Of a stretch of DNA of 29,060 bases, positions 21,138 through 28,136 are shown piece by piece; position 1 is the first letter of the stretch, and every line of letters begins with the position of its first letter. The notes beneath the pieces were generated by a model. The model saw only the letters and a list, made by a program, of their open reading frames with translations. It was not told where the DNA came from and made no database searches. The stretch is from JAVBJN01 sp031546985. Its GTDB lineage: Bacteria; Bacteroidota; Bacteroidia; Chitinophagales; Chitinophagaceae. The position numbers were made by a program, and so were the translations under genes. The DNA lies in contig JAVBJN010000041.1 of assembly GCA_031546985.1 (NCBI GenBank), positions 1 to 29,060 of the forward strand, read 5' to 3'.

Positions 21138-23741
21138 CTATTTGTTCTTTATAATGCTTTGTAATTCATTTAGTTTCATCAATGCTTCTACCGGCGTAAG
21201 CGTGTTGATCTCCACGTTTTCCAGCGTGTCGCGTATTTTCTTCAGGTCTTCGGTAAGGCCGTCGAAAATATTGAGCTGGTAGGTTTGGGTAGGCATGGTT
21301 TTGAGCGAATCTTTTAGTCTGTCGTCAATATTCTTCTCTTCGAGCCGGCTCAGTATCTCATTGGCCCGGTTTACCAGCGATGGTGGCATGCCCGCCATTT
21401 TGGCCACATGTATACCAAAGCTGTGCTTGCTGCCGCCCTTGGCCAGTTTGCGCAGGAAAATCACCTTATTGCCCACTTCCTTATTGGTAATATGGTAGTT
21501 TTTGATGCGCTCCATCTTGTTCTCCAGTTCGTTGAGCTCATGGTAGTGCGTGGCAAACAGGGTTTTGGGCTGGTGCGCGTGTTTGTGCAGGTACTCGGCA
21601 ATGCTCCAGGCAATGGAAATACCATCGAAAGTGCTGGTGCCACGGCCAATCTCGTCGAGGATAATAAGGCTGCGTGAGGAGATGTTGTTGATGATATTGG
21701 CGGTTTCGTTCATCTCTACCATAAAGGTACTCTCGCCGCCGCTCAGGTTATCGCTGGCGCCCACACGCGTAAAGATCTTATCGGTAAGGCTGATCTTTGC
21801 TGCCGAAGCGGGTACAAAGCTGCCCATATGCGCCATAAGGGTAATGAGGGCGGTTTGGCGCAGCAGCGCCGATTTACCACTCATGTTGGGCCCTGTGAGA
21901 ATAATGATCTGCTGCTCGTCTTTATCCAGCTTAATATCGTTGGTTACAAAGGTTTCGTCAATAGCCAGGTGTTGTTCTATCACCGGGTGGCGGCCTTCTG
22001 TAATGTCTATAAAATCGCCCTCATGCATATCGGGCCGGCGGTAATGGAATTTCTGCGCATTGTGCGCAAAGCAGGTCATGCAATCGAGTATGCCCGAAAT
22101 GTTGCCGTTGAGCTGGATGGGCGCAATGTATTCCTGCAATTGCAGCATCAGCGCATCATACATCTGCAGCTCTATCTGCATGATCTTATCCTCGGCTGTT
22201 GTAATTTTTTCTTCGTAGGTTTTAAGCTCCGGTGTTATGTAACGCTCGGCATTGGTGAGGGTTTGTTTCCTGATCCAGTCCTGCGGCACTTTATCCTTAT
22301 GCGAGTTGGTTACCTCAAGGTAGTAGCCAAATACGTTGTTGTAAGATATTTTGAGGTTGGTAATGCCGGTGCGCTCCACTTCGCGTTTCTGAATTTCGAG
22401 CAGGTATTCTTTACCGTGGTTGGAGATTTTGCGCAGCTCATCCAGCTCCTCATGTATGCCATCGCAGATGAGTCCACCCTTATTCGCCATAGCCGGCGGG
22501 TTTTCTACAATGGTGTACAGTATTTTTTCCAGAATCAAGGGGCAGGGATTCAACTGATCGGCCATACGCCTCAGGTATTCGTTTTCGCTGCCTGCGCACA
22601 TGGTTTTGATCTCTGCGGTGAGTTGCAGGGCTTTGGCCAGTTGCATCACCTCGCGGGGATTGATTTTTTTGAGCGGCACTTTCGATACCAGCCTTTCTAC
22701 ATCGCCCATCTGCTTAAGCAATTGCTGCAACTGGTGCGAGAGATCGGTATGAAGGATAAGGAAAGCCACCAGATCGAGCCGCTCGTTAATACGGCCAATA
22801 TCGTTGAGCGGAAACACGATCCAGCGTTTGAGCAAGCGTGAGCCCATAGCCGTAACTGTATTGTCGAGCACTTTAAGCAGGGTATAACCGTTTTCTACAT
22901 TGCTGTGCAGCAGCTCCAGGTTGCGGATGGTAAAACGGTCCATCCACAAAAAATCTTCGCGCGCAATGCGCTGTATACCGGTAATATGCTGCAGGTTAGG
23001 GTGCTCGGTATCTTTGAGGTAATGCAATGCCGCGCCTGCAGCCATAGCCGCGCCGGGCATAGCCTCCAGGCCAAAACCTTTGAGCGAGTGCACGTCAAAA
23101 TGTTTCAGCAGCAGCTCGGTGGTGTAGGTGTCGCTAAACACCCACTCATCGAGCATATAAGTATAAAAACGGGAACCATATACCTCGCGGAAGTGTTTCT
23201 GTTTGGTTTTCTGAAACAGCACTTCCGAAGGGCGGAAACTCTGCAATAATTTATCGATGTACTCTTCATTGCCCTCGGCTACAAAAAAGTCGCCGGTAGA
23301 AATGTCGAGAAAAGCTACGCCCGATTGGTCGCCATTGATGTGTACCGCCGCCAGAAAGTTGTTGCTGTTGTTGTCCAGTAGTTTTTCGCTCACCGCCACC
23401 CCCGGGGTCACCAGTTCGGTAACGCCGCGTTTAACAATGCCTTTTACCATTTTTGGATCTTCGAGCTGGTCGCAGATGGCTACGCGGTAACCGGCTTTAA
23501 CCAGCTTATGCAGGTAGGTGTCGAGGGAGTGGTGCGGAAAACCCGCCAGTTCCACCGCCGAAGCCGAGCCATTGGAGCGTTTGGTGAGTACGATGCCCAG
23601 CACGGTAGATGCTTTTACCGCATCTTCGCTGAATGTTTCATAAAAATCGCCAACCCGGAACAACAGGATAGCATCCGGATATCGCGCCTTGATGCTGTTG
23701 TACTGTTGCATCAGGGGTGTTTCTGAACTGCCTTTTGCCAT
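21138..23741 (-). CDS. mutS: DNA mismatch repair protein MutS
   Basis: MutS recognises mismatches and small loops and starts mismatch repair with MutL. The 867-residue protein has the mismatch-binding Phe-x-Glu motif in GDFYETF (Phe33, Glu35), the connector and lever/clamp regions, the Walker A loop GPNMSGKS (617-624), the signature DNLSGGESTFMVEM (664-677), and Walker B SLIILDEIGRGTS (691-703), followed by FATHYHELNELE. The length is normal for MutS1. The start at 23741 (MAKGSSETPLMQQY) is supported by the family. A -7-like TATTTTTA box lies at 23750-23757 on the minus strand. It is divergent from the RNA methyltransferase gene (111 bp apart). Confidence 0.98.
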   Translation of the reverse strand: MAKGSSETPLMQQYNSIKARYPDAILLFRVGDFYETFSEDAVKASTVLGIVLTKRSNGSASAVELAGFPHHSLDTYLHKLVKAGYRVAICDQLEDPKMVKGIVKRGVTELVTPGVAVSEKLLDNNSNNFLAAVHINGDQSGVAFLDISTGDFFVAEGNEEYIDKLLQSFRPSEVLFQKTKQKHFREVYGSRFYTYMLDEWVFSDTYTTELLLKHFDVHSLKGFGLEAMPGAAMAAGAALHYLKDTEHPNLQHITGIQRIAREDFLWMDRFTIRNLELLHSNVENGYTLLKVLDNTVTAMGSRLLKRWIVFPLNDIGRINERLDLVAFLILHTDLSHQLQQLLKQMGDVERLVSKVPLKKINPREVMQLAKALQLTAEIKTMCAGSENEYLRRMADQLNPCPLILEKILYTIVENPPAMANKGGLICDGIHEELDELRKISNHGKEYLLEIQKREVERTGITNLKISYNNVFGYYLEVTNSHKDKVPQDWIRKQTLTNAERYITPELKTYEEKITTAEDKIMQIELQMYDALMLQLQEYIAPIQLNGNISGILDCMTCFAHNAQKFHYRRPDMHEGDFIDITEGRHPVIEQHLAIDETFVTNDIKLDKDEQQIIILTGPNMSGKSALLRQTALITLMAHMGSFVPASAAKISLTDKIFTRVGASDNLSGGESTFMVEMNETANIINNISSRSLIILDEIGRGTSTFDGISIAWSIAEYLHKHAHQPKTLFATHYHELNELENKMERIKNYHITNKEVGNKVIFLRKLAKGGSKHSFGIHVAKMAGMPPSLVNRANEILSRLEEKNIDDRLKDSLKTMPTQTYQLNIFDGLTEDLKKIRDTLENVEINTLTPVEALMKLNELQSIIKNK

Positions 23742-23749
23742 AGTGGGGG

Positions 23750-23757
23750 TAAAAATA
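23750..23757 (-). promoter_or_regulatory. -7-like element (TATTTTTA) of mutS
   Basis: It matches TAnnTTTG except for the last base and lies 8 bp before the mutS ATG on the minus strand. The transcript would have a very short leader. Confidence 0.4.
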
Positions 23758-23824
23758 TGGCTTTTAAGAAGGGCATTAAAGGATTAATCGGGCTATTTTT
23801 TCCACAGGTAGGGAATGAATGGAT

Positions 23825-23832
23825 TATTTTTG
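23825..23832 (+). promoter_or_regulatory. Bacteroidota -7 element (TATTTTTG) of the RNA methyltransferase gene
   Basis: It is an exact TAnnTTTG match ending 20 bases before the ATG at 23853, in the divergent region with mutS. Confidence 0.55.
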
Positions 23833-23852
23833 CCCCGCAAAACGAATGAAAC

Positions 23853-24392
23853 ATGCGTAAAAAGACGATGGCGGAGCTGAACCGGAAGAGTGTGCGGGAC
23901 TTTAAGGAATCTGAAAAAATGCCTTTGGTGGTGGTGCTGGATGATGTGCGGAGCCTTAATAACGTAGGATCGGCTTTCCGGACCTCTGATGCTTTTTTGG
24001 TAGAAAAGATCTATTTGTGCGGCTATACGGGCACGCCTCCCCACCGCGATATTCAAAAAACTGCGCTGGGCGCTACCGAAACCGTGCAGTGGACCTATAT
24101 GAAACAAACCACCGATGCGGTGGCTGAGCTGCAGGAAAAAGGATACCGGGTGCTGGCTGTAGAGCAGGCCCAGGGTAGCATGCTGCTCAATGAGTTTGAG
24201 CCCGGCGATAGCCCCATAGCGCTGGTATTTGGCAACGAAGTGGCCGGTGTGAGCGAAGCGGTGATGAAAATGGTAGACGGTTGCATTGAAATACCGCAGC
24301 TGGGTATGAAACATTCCTTAAATATATCGGTGAGCATTGGTATTGTGCTTTGGGATGTGGTGTGCAAGATGTTAACCGTTGGTGAAAGCTAA
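23853..24392 (+). CDS. SpoU/TrmH-family RNA 2'-O-methyltransferase
   Basis: This 179-residue SPOUT-class RNA methyltransferase probably puts a 2'-O-methyl group on a tRNA or rRNA ribose. The three family motifs are present: motif 1 DDVRSLNNVGSAFRTSDAF (about 30-48), motif 2 IALVFGNEVAGVSEAVM (about 121-137), and motif 3 IEIPQLGMKHSLNISVSIGI (about 145-164) with the trefoil-knot SLN. It has no N-terminal RNA-binding domain of the kind seen in longer TrmH or RlmB proteins, so the target is not clear. The start at 23853 (MRKKTMAELNRK) follows a good -7 box; Met6 is a weaker alternative. Confidence 0.88.
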   Translation: MRKKTMAELNRKSVRDFKESEKMPLVVVLDDVRSLNNVGSAFRTSDAFLVEKIYLCGYTGTPPHRDIQKTALGATETVQWTYMKQTTDAVAELQEKGYRVLAVEQAQGSMLLNEFEPGDSPIALVFGNEVAGVSEAVMKMVDGCIEIPQLGMKHSLNISVSIGIVLWDVVCKMLTVGES

Positions 24393-24422
24393 AGGCGTGC
24401 TTTCATTCACGATGTATTCTGT

Positions 24423-24430
24423 TAATTTTG
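24423..24430 (+). promoter_or_regulatory. Bacteroidota -7 element (TAATTTTG) of the DUF1573 gene
   Basis: It is an exact TAnnTTTG match ending 17 bases before the ATG at 24448. A weak TTTC lies 18 bp upstream (24401-24404). Confidence 0.5.
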
Positions 24431-24447
24431 TCCAAAATCAATAAAAA

Positions 24448-24960
24448 ATGAACAGCAACCTTAAAACGGTTTTACTCACAGTGTTAACCATTTCGGTGTT
24501 TGTAATCGCGATGGTAGAGATAAGTGGTATCAGCAGCACGGCTTTATTCAATAAATATGGTATAGGCAACCAGGGTAGCGGTAACATTACCAATGAGCTG
24601 AACCCCATACAGCAGGCCAATCTGGATGCTAAAATGGCGACCATGCCTAAAACAACCATCGATTTTGAATCTACTAAACTAAACCTGGGTACCATTAAAG
24701 AAGGCGATAACGTGCGCCGCAGCTTTAAATTTAAAAATACGGGTAATAGCCCTTTGCTTATTTCTAATGTGGTAGCCTCCTGTGGTTGTACCGTACCTTC
24801 TTACCCTAAGGAGCCGGTAGCGCCAGGTGCAAGCAGCGAAATAACCATTGAGTTTAATTCTAAAGGTCGCGAAGGTCACCAGCAGAAAAACCTGCTGTTG
24901 AGTGCCAATATCGAATCTTCGCCTATGTCTATCGGGTTCGAAGCCGAAGTAGTAAAATAA
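24448..24960 (+). CDS. DUF1573 domain-containing membrane-anchored protein
   Basis: The 170-residue protein has an N-terminal hydrophobic segment (KTVLLTVLTISVFVIAMVEI) that is a signal anchor or uncleaved signal, a linker, and a DUF1573 immunoglobulin-like domain (about 72-170) with LNLGTIKEGDNVRRSFKFKN, the hallmark SCGCTVPSYPKEPVAPG and ITIEFNSKGREG. DUF1573 proteins are abundant in Bacteroidota and are predicted to be extracytoplasmic; their role is not known. The two cysteines of SCGC are conserved in the family. It lies 55 bp after the RNA methyltransferase gene and 32 bp before the UbiA gene, so a short operon is possible. Confidence 0.88.
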   Translation: MNSNLKTVLLTVLTISVFVIAMVEISGISSTALFNKYGIGNQGSGNITNELNPIQQANLDAKMATMPKTTIDFESTKLNLGTIKEGDNVRRSFKFKNTGNSPLLISNVVASCGCTVPSYPKEPVAPGASSEITIEFNSKGREGHQQKNLLLSANIESSPMSIGFEAEVVK

Positions 24961-24992
24961 GCATTCCAGCGCGCAACAAACCATTTACAAAC

Positions 24993-25871
24993 ATGTCGGT
25001 AGCAATAGAAAATAAAGGAACGGTAAAGAATTATCTGTCGCTGATTAAGTTCAGTCACACCATTTTTGCTATGCCTTTTGCGATGATCGGATTTTTTCTG
25101 GCAGTGCAGTATGAGCAAAAGCCGTTTCAGTTAAAACTGCTGCTGCTGGTGGTGCTGTGCATGGTATTTGCACGAAGTGCAGCTATGGCTTTTAACCGCT
25201 GGCTGGATGAGAAGTTTGATAAACTAAACCCCCGCACCGCCCAGCGCGAGATACCGGCTGGCATTATTTCGAGCAAGAGCGCCTTGCTTTTTGTGATGCT
25301 CAACTGTGTACTGTTTGTAGCCACTACCTGGTTTATCAATAACATTTGTTTTTACCTGTCGCCGGTAGCCTTGTTTGTCATTTTGTTTTACAGTTATACC
25401 AAGCGTTTTACAGCCTTGTGCCATGTGGTGCTGGGGGTAGGCCTTTCGCTGGCGCCTATCGGTGCCTACCTGGCCGTAACCGGGTATTTCTCCTGGCTGC
25501 CACTGCTGTTTTCTGCCGCTGTAATTACCTGGGTATCGGGTTTCGATATTATTTACGCCTTGCAGGACGAGGGTTTTGATCGCTCGCAGCAATTGCACTC
25601 TATTCCTACTGCTTTGGGTAAGCGTGGCGCGCTTAATGTATCTAACCTGCTGCATGTGCTTTCTGCATTAAGCGTAATTGCCGCCGGCTACCTGGCTACC
25701 TTTAACTGGTTGTACTGGGTGGGTGTGCTGGTGTTTATCGCTTGCCTGGTATACCAGCATATGTTGGTAAAACCAAATGACCTGAGCAAAGTAAACATCG
25801 CCTTTATGACCATGAACGGTATCGCAAGCGTAGTGTTTGCGGTGCTAGTGATAGCGTCGTTGTATATTTAG
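24993..25871 (+). CDS. UbiA-family prenyltransferase (MqnP/UbiA-like)
   Basis: This 292-residue integral membrane prenyltransferase has the first Asp-rich motif as NRWLDEKFDK (Asn68, Asp72, Asp76), the nearby TAQREIPAG, and the second motif as DIIYALQDEGFD (Asp185 to Asp196). These bind Mg-prenyl diphosphate. About eight to nine hydrophobic helices are visible. The sequence fits the group called putative 4-hydroxybenzoate polyprenyltransferase, which includes MqnP of the futalosine menaquinone pathway. Since Bacteroidota make menaquinone and not ubiquinone, MqnP is the more likely role, but other mqn genes are not in the window. It starts 32 bp after the DUF1573 gene. Confidence 0.85.
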   Translation: MSVAIENKGTVKNYLSLIKFSHTIFAMPFAMIGFFLAVQYEQKPFQLKLLLLVVLCMVFARSAAMAFNRWLDEKFDKLNPRTAQREIPAGIISSKSALLFVMLNCVLFVATTWFINNICFYLSPVALFVILFYSYTKRFTALCHVVLGVGLSLAPIGAYLAVTGYFSWLPLLFSAAVITWVSGFDIIYALQDEGFDRSQQLHSIPTALGKRGALNVSNLLHVLSALSVIAAGYLATFNWLYWVGVLVFIACLVYQHMLVKPNDLSKVNIAFMTMNGIASVVFAVLVIASLYI

Positions 25872-25947
25872 TAGTGAGTAGCGAGAGAAAAGTAGTCAAT
25901 GGTAAATAGTGAATAAAACCAGATACGCCTCCATGCCCCAGTATGAC

Positions 25948-26034
25948 CTGCCAGGGCTTGTCCCGTCACTACGGGGTGCGATAGCTCCTATCAGGTCTAA
26001 GGTGGAAAGCCGTTTTAAGGAGCGTATTAAATCT
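25948..26034. repeat. Diverged REP-like stretch at the left end of the second repeat island
   Basis: CCTGCCAGGGCTTGTCCCGTCACTACGGGGTGCG keeps the CTTGTCCCG...CGGG core with a changed loop, and is followed by non-repeated, non-coding sequence up to the first full unit. Bases 25872-25947, after the UbiA stop, are AT-rich and show GTGAGTAGCGAG/AATAGTGAA simple repeats only. Confidence 0.45.
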
Positions 26035-26119
26035 GGGGGAAACCGCTTGCGCAGGGAGCTCACAGCGGCGGAGCAGCCTGTCCCGCCAGATGCGGGAACA
26101 CAGCGGGATAATCTCGTAT
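26035..26119. repeat. REP-like palindromic unit, copy 1
   Basis: The unit has a left arm (GGGAAACCGCTTGCGCAGGG, AGCTCACAGCGG), a hairpin core (TCCCGC-cagat-GCGGGA at 26081-26097) and an ATAATCTCGTAT tail. It is about 91 bp before copy 2. The outer CCCGCC/GGCGGG stem is broken here (AGCGGG). Confidence 0.85.
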
Positions 26120-26125
26120 CTGCCT

Positions 26126-26211
26126 GGGGGAAACCGCTTGCGCAGGGAGCTCACAGCGGCGCGGCAGCCTGTCCCGCCAGATGCGGGAACAAGGCGGGAT
26201 AATACTCGTAT
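26126..26211. repeat. REP-like palindromic unit, copy 2
   Basis: It is nearly identical to copy 1, with the hairpin core at 26172-26188 and the outer CCCGCC/GGCGGG stem intact, and ends ATAATACTCGTAT. A CTGCG-type repeat follows before copy 3. Confidence 0.85.
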
Positions 26212-26215
26212 CAGC

Positions 26216-26257
26216 GGGATCTGCGTGGCTTTCGATCTGCGTAAATCTGCGGGAAAC
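26216..26257. repeat. CTGCG-type degenerate short repeat between REP copies 2 and 3
   Basis: GGGATCTGCGTGGCTTTCGATCTGCGTAAATCTGCGGGAAACC is related to 7092-7143 next to the GxxExxY gene. Its last part runs into the left arm of REP copy 3, so the two repeat types are fused. Confidence 0.6.
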
Positions 26258-26334
26258 CGCTTGCGCAGGGAGCTCACAGCGCCACGGCAGCCTGTCCCGC
26301 CAGATGCGGGAACATGGCGGGATAATACTCGTAT
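26251..26334. repeat. REP-like palindromic unit, copy 3
   Basis: The left arm begins GGGAAACCGC, the hairpin core lies at 26295-26311, and both the inner and outer stems are intact. It ends ATAATACTCGTAT. The remaining bases to 26476 show no gene and no clear motif. They lead to ruvX, for which no promoter box is evident. Confidence 0.85.
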
Positions 26335-26476
26335 TTGCGGGAAAATAAAATAACGGCGAGAAGTAGCCTCCGATGCACCCTCCTGTAGTTGTCATGCTGC
26401 CCTGGTATTTAGATCATTGCGTAATCATCCATCAATTAACGCTGCGTGCAGCATAAGAAAAGAATAAACTGAAATT

Positions 26477-26887
26477 ATGGGAAGAATAATGGCTATCGAT
26501 TATGGTGGTAAGCGTACCGGGATAGCGGTAACCGATCCGTTGCAGATTATTGCCAATGGGTTGACCACAGTAGCTACAGCTACATTGATGGCTTTTTTGA
26601 AAACCTATTGCACTTCAGAACCTGTAGACCGGTTTGTGGTAGGGGAGCCGAAGAACCTGGATGGTTCTGCCACACACGCCACCGGTATGGTAGAAAAATT
26701 TGTGGTGCTGCTGCAACAGCAGTTTCCCGACACGCCCATTACCCGGCTCGATGAGCGTTTTACCTCCAAAATGGCCTTTCAAACCATGATAGACAGTGGG
26801 TTAAAGAAGAAAGACCGCCGCAATAAAGCACTGGTAGATGAGATCAGCGCAACCATCCTGTTACAGAATTTCCTGCAAATGCGCTGA
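26477..26887 (+). CDS. ruvX: Holliday junction resolvase-like protein RuvX/YqgF
   Basis: This 136-residue RNase H-fold protein of the YqgF/RuvX family acts in Holliday junction resolution or, in E. coli, pre-16S rRNA processing; both roles have been reported for the family. Motifs are MAIDYGGKRTGIAVTD with the catalytic Asp8, VVGEPKNLDGS, RLDERFTSKMA, and the late acidic VDEISATILLQ. The length is normal. The start MGRIMAIDYGG at 26477 is supported by the family and by the repeat island that ends before it. The def gene begins 44 bp later and has its own promoter box. Confidence 0.93.
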   Translation: MGRIMAIDYGGKRTGIAVTDPLQIIANGLTTVATATLMAFLKTYCTSEPVDRFVVGEPKNLDGSATHATGMVEKFVVLLQQQFPDTPITRLDERFTSKMAFQTMIDSGLKKKDRRNKALVDEISATILLQNFLQMR

Positions 26888-26893
26888 TATTCG

Positions 26894-26901
26894 TAACTTT
26901 G
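26894..26901 (+). promoter_or_regulatory. Bacteroidota -7 element (TAACTTTG) of def
   Basis: It is an exact TAnnTTTG match ending 30 bases before the ATG at 26932. A TTTC lies 21 bp upstream (26869-26872), inside the ruvX end. Confidence 0.55.
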
Positions 26902-26931
26902 TGCACAATTTTAAAAAATTCCTGAGTTTAC

Positions 26932-27513
26932 ATGATTTTACCGATAGTAGCATACGGACATCCTGTATTGCGTAAAGTGGCCGAAGATATTGATGCATCT
27001 TACCCCGATCTGGATAAGCTGATTGCCAATATGTGGGATACAATGTATGGTTCCAATGGCGTAGGTATTGCCGCTCCGCAGATTAACCGCAGCATCCGCT
27101 TGTTTGTGGTAGATACCGTGCAGGTGGTAGAAAGTGCCGAAGACGACGAAAAAGAAGATTATAAAAATGAAAAACCTGTAAAACAGGTATTCATTAACGC
27201 GCACCTGGTAGATACTACCGGCGATGAGTGGCCTTACGAAGAAGGTTGCCTGAGCATTCCACGTGTGCGTGAGGATGTATACCGCGCGGCGAAAGTAAAG
27301 CTGCGTTACATGGATGAAAAATTTGTGGAGCACGAAAAAGAGTTCGATGGCTTAACTGCCCGTGTAATTTTACACGAATACGACCACCTCGATGGTAAGT
27401 TGTTTGTTGATTATCTGAAACCATTGAAGAAAAGACTGATTAAATCACGTCTCGACGATATTACTAAGGGTAAAGTACGTACCGATTACCGTATGTTGTT
27501 TTATCAGAAATAA
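26932..27513 (+). CDS. def: Peptide deformylase
   Basis: Peptide deformylase is a metal (Fe2+ or Zn2+) hydrolase that removes the formyl group from new N-terminal methionines. The 193-residue protein has all three family motifs: GVGIAAPQ (43-50), EGCLSIP (104-110, metal-ligand Cys106) and HEYDH (148-152, metal-ligand His148 and His152). An acidic insertion (about 67-82, SAEDDEKEDYKNE) lies between motifs 1 and 2; similar insertions are found in other Bacteroidota deformylases. The start MILPIVAYGHPVLR is standard. The gene ends at a strong terminator 21 bp later. ruvX-def order is common in this group. Confidence 0.95.
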   Translation: MILPIVAYGHPVLRKVAEDIDASYPDLDKLIANMWDTMYGSNGVGIAAPQINRSIRLFVVDTVQVVESAEDDEKEDYKNEKPVKQVFINAHLVDTTGDEWPYEEGCLSIPRVREDVYRAAKVKLRYMDEKFVEHEKEFDGLTARVILHEYDHLDGKLFVDYLKPLKKRLIKSRLDDITKGKVRTDYRMLFYQK

Positions 27514-27534
27514 GTAAAATTTTCCTGATTTTGA

Positions 27535-27564
27535 AAAGCACTCCACGTTTGGAGTGCTTTTTTT
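27535..27564 (+). terminator. Rho-independent terminator of def
   Basis: AAAGCACTCCA (27535-27545) pairs perfectly with TGGAGTGCTTT (27550-27560) around a 4-base loop, and the T run continues to 27564. It also excludes a coding start before about 27565. Confidence 0.9.
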
Positions 27565-27590
27565 CGTTAATTTCATTGGATTGTTCCGGT

Positions 27591-28133
27591 ATGAAGAAAT
27601 TTTGGAGTGGTGTTTTTTTACTGAGTGTAACCCTGTTTAACCAGGCGGCATATGCGGGAAAAGGAAAGCAGCAACAGGCGAAACCTACGCCATGGTTGTG
27701 GAAGCGCACTACGATAAAACTGAGCGGAAATGAAAACCTGCCTTACCTGCCGGAACGATACAAAGTATTTGAGCTGAATAAAGATTCTTTGCTCCGGGTG
27801 TTAAAACCTGCTACGGCCACTTTTCCGGTAACGGTGTGGCTGCCGCTGCCCGAAGGACAAATACAGCCTTTTATGCAGGTGAAAGCCTCAACCCTCTCAC
27901 CTGCTTTAGAAAATAAATATCCGGATATCCGGGCCTATAAAGGAACCGATCCTGCCGACCAAACCTCCATAGTGACATTAGAGACCAATTCAGGTAATAT
28001 TACCGGTTATATGCAACGAACCGGCAAGGAGTTGTTTATTACTCCTTACCGGTTACAACAACGTTGGGTATACTTGGTGTATTATAAAAATGCTGTGAAA
28101 AATAAAAGCAGTCATTTGAAAAATAACACCTAA
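27591..28133 (+). CDS. Secreted propeptide-like protein upstream of a metalloprotease
   Basis: The 180-residue protein starts with a signal peptide (MKKFWSGVFLLSVTLFNQAAYA) and has no catalytic motif. From about residue 85 it resembles the propeptide region of the next gene: ALENKYPDIRAYKGTD against AVLAEKYPAIRTYTGWD, and QQRWVYLVYYKNAV against ERTGVYQVYYKSDF, with GNITGYMQRTGKELFITPY matching FHAMVLDNSGNYFIDPY in between. It may be a separate prodomain that acts as an inhibitor or folding helper of the neighbouring protease, or the remnant of a duplicated protease gene that lost its catalytic part. I placed the start at 27591 because the def terminator lies across the upstream in-frame sequence. 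The next ATG is 3 bp after its stop. Confidence 0.7.
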   Translation: MKKFWSGVFLLSVTLFNQAAYAGKGKQQQAKPTPWLWKRTTIKLSGNENLPYLPERYKVFELNKDSLLRVLKPATATFPVTVWLPLPEGQIQPFMQVKASTLSPALENKYPDIRAYKGTDPADQTSIVTLETNSGNITGYMQRTGKELFITPYRLQQRWVYLVYYKNAVKNKSSHLKNNT

Positions 28134-28136
28134 TAC

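Noticed and set aside
21828..22841. A 337-codon open frame antisense to mutS
   Set aside because: The mutS frame carries all the family motifs; the antisense frame shows none.
26035..26334. CRISPR array
   Set aside because: The repeats are about 85 bp and palindromic, the spacing is irregular (91 and 123 bp), there are no unique spacers of constant size, and no cas gene is present.
25909..26395. Several overlapping open frames on both strands in the second repeat island
   Set aside because: Their translations only repeat the REP units (for example CELPAQAVS and IWRDRL) in several frames, with no signal, domain or start context.
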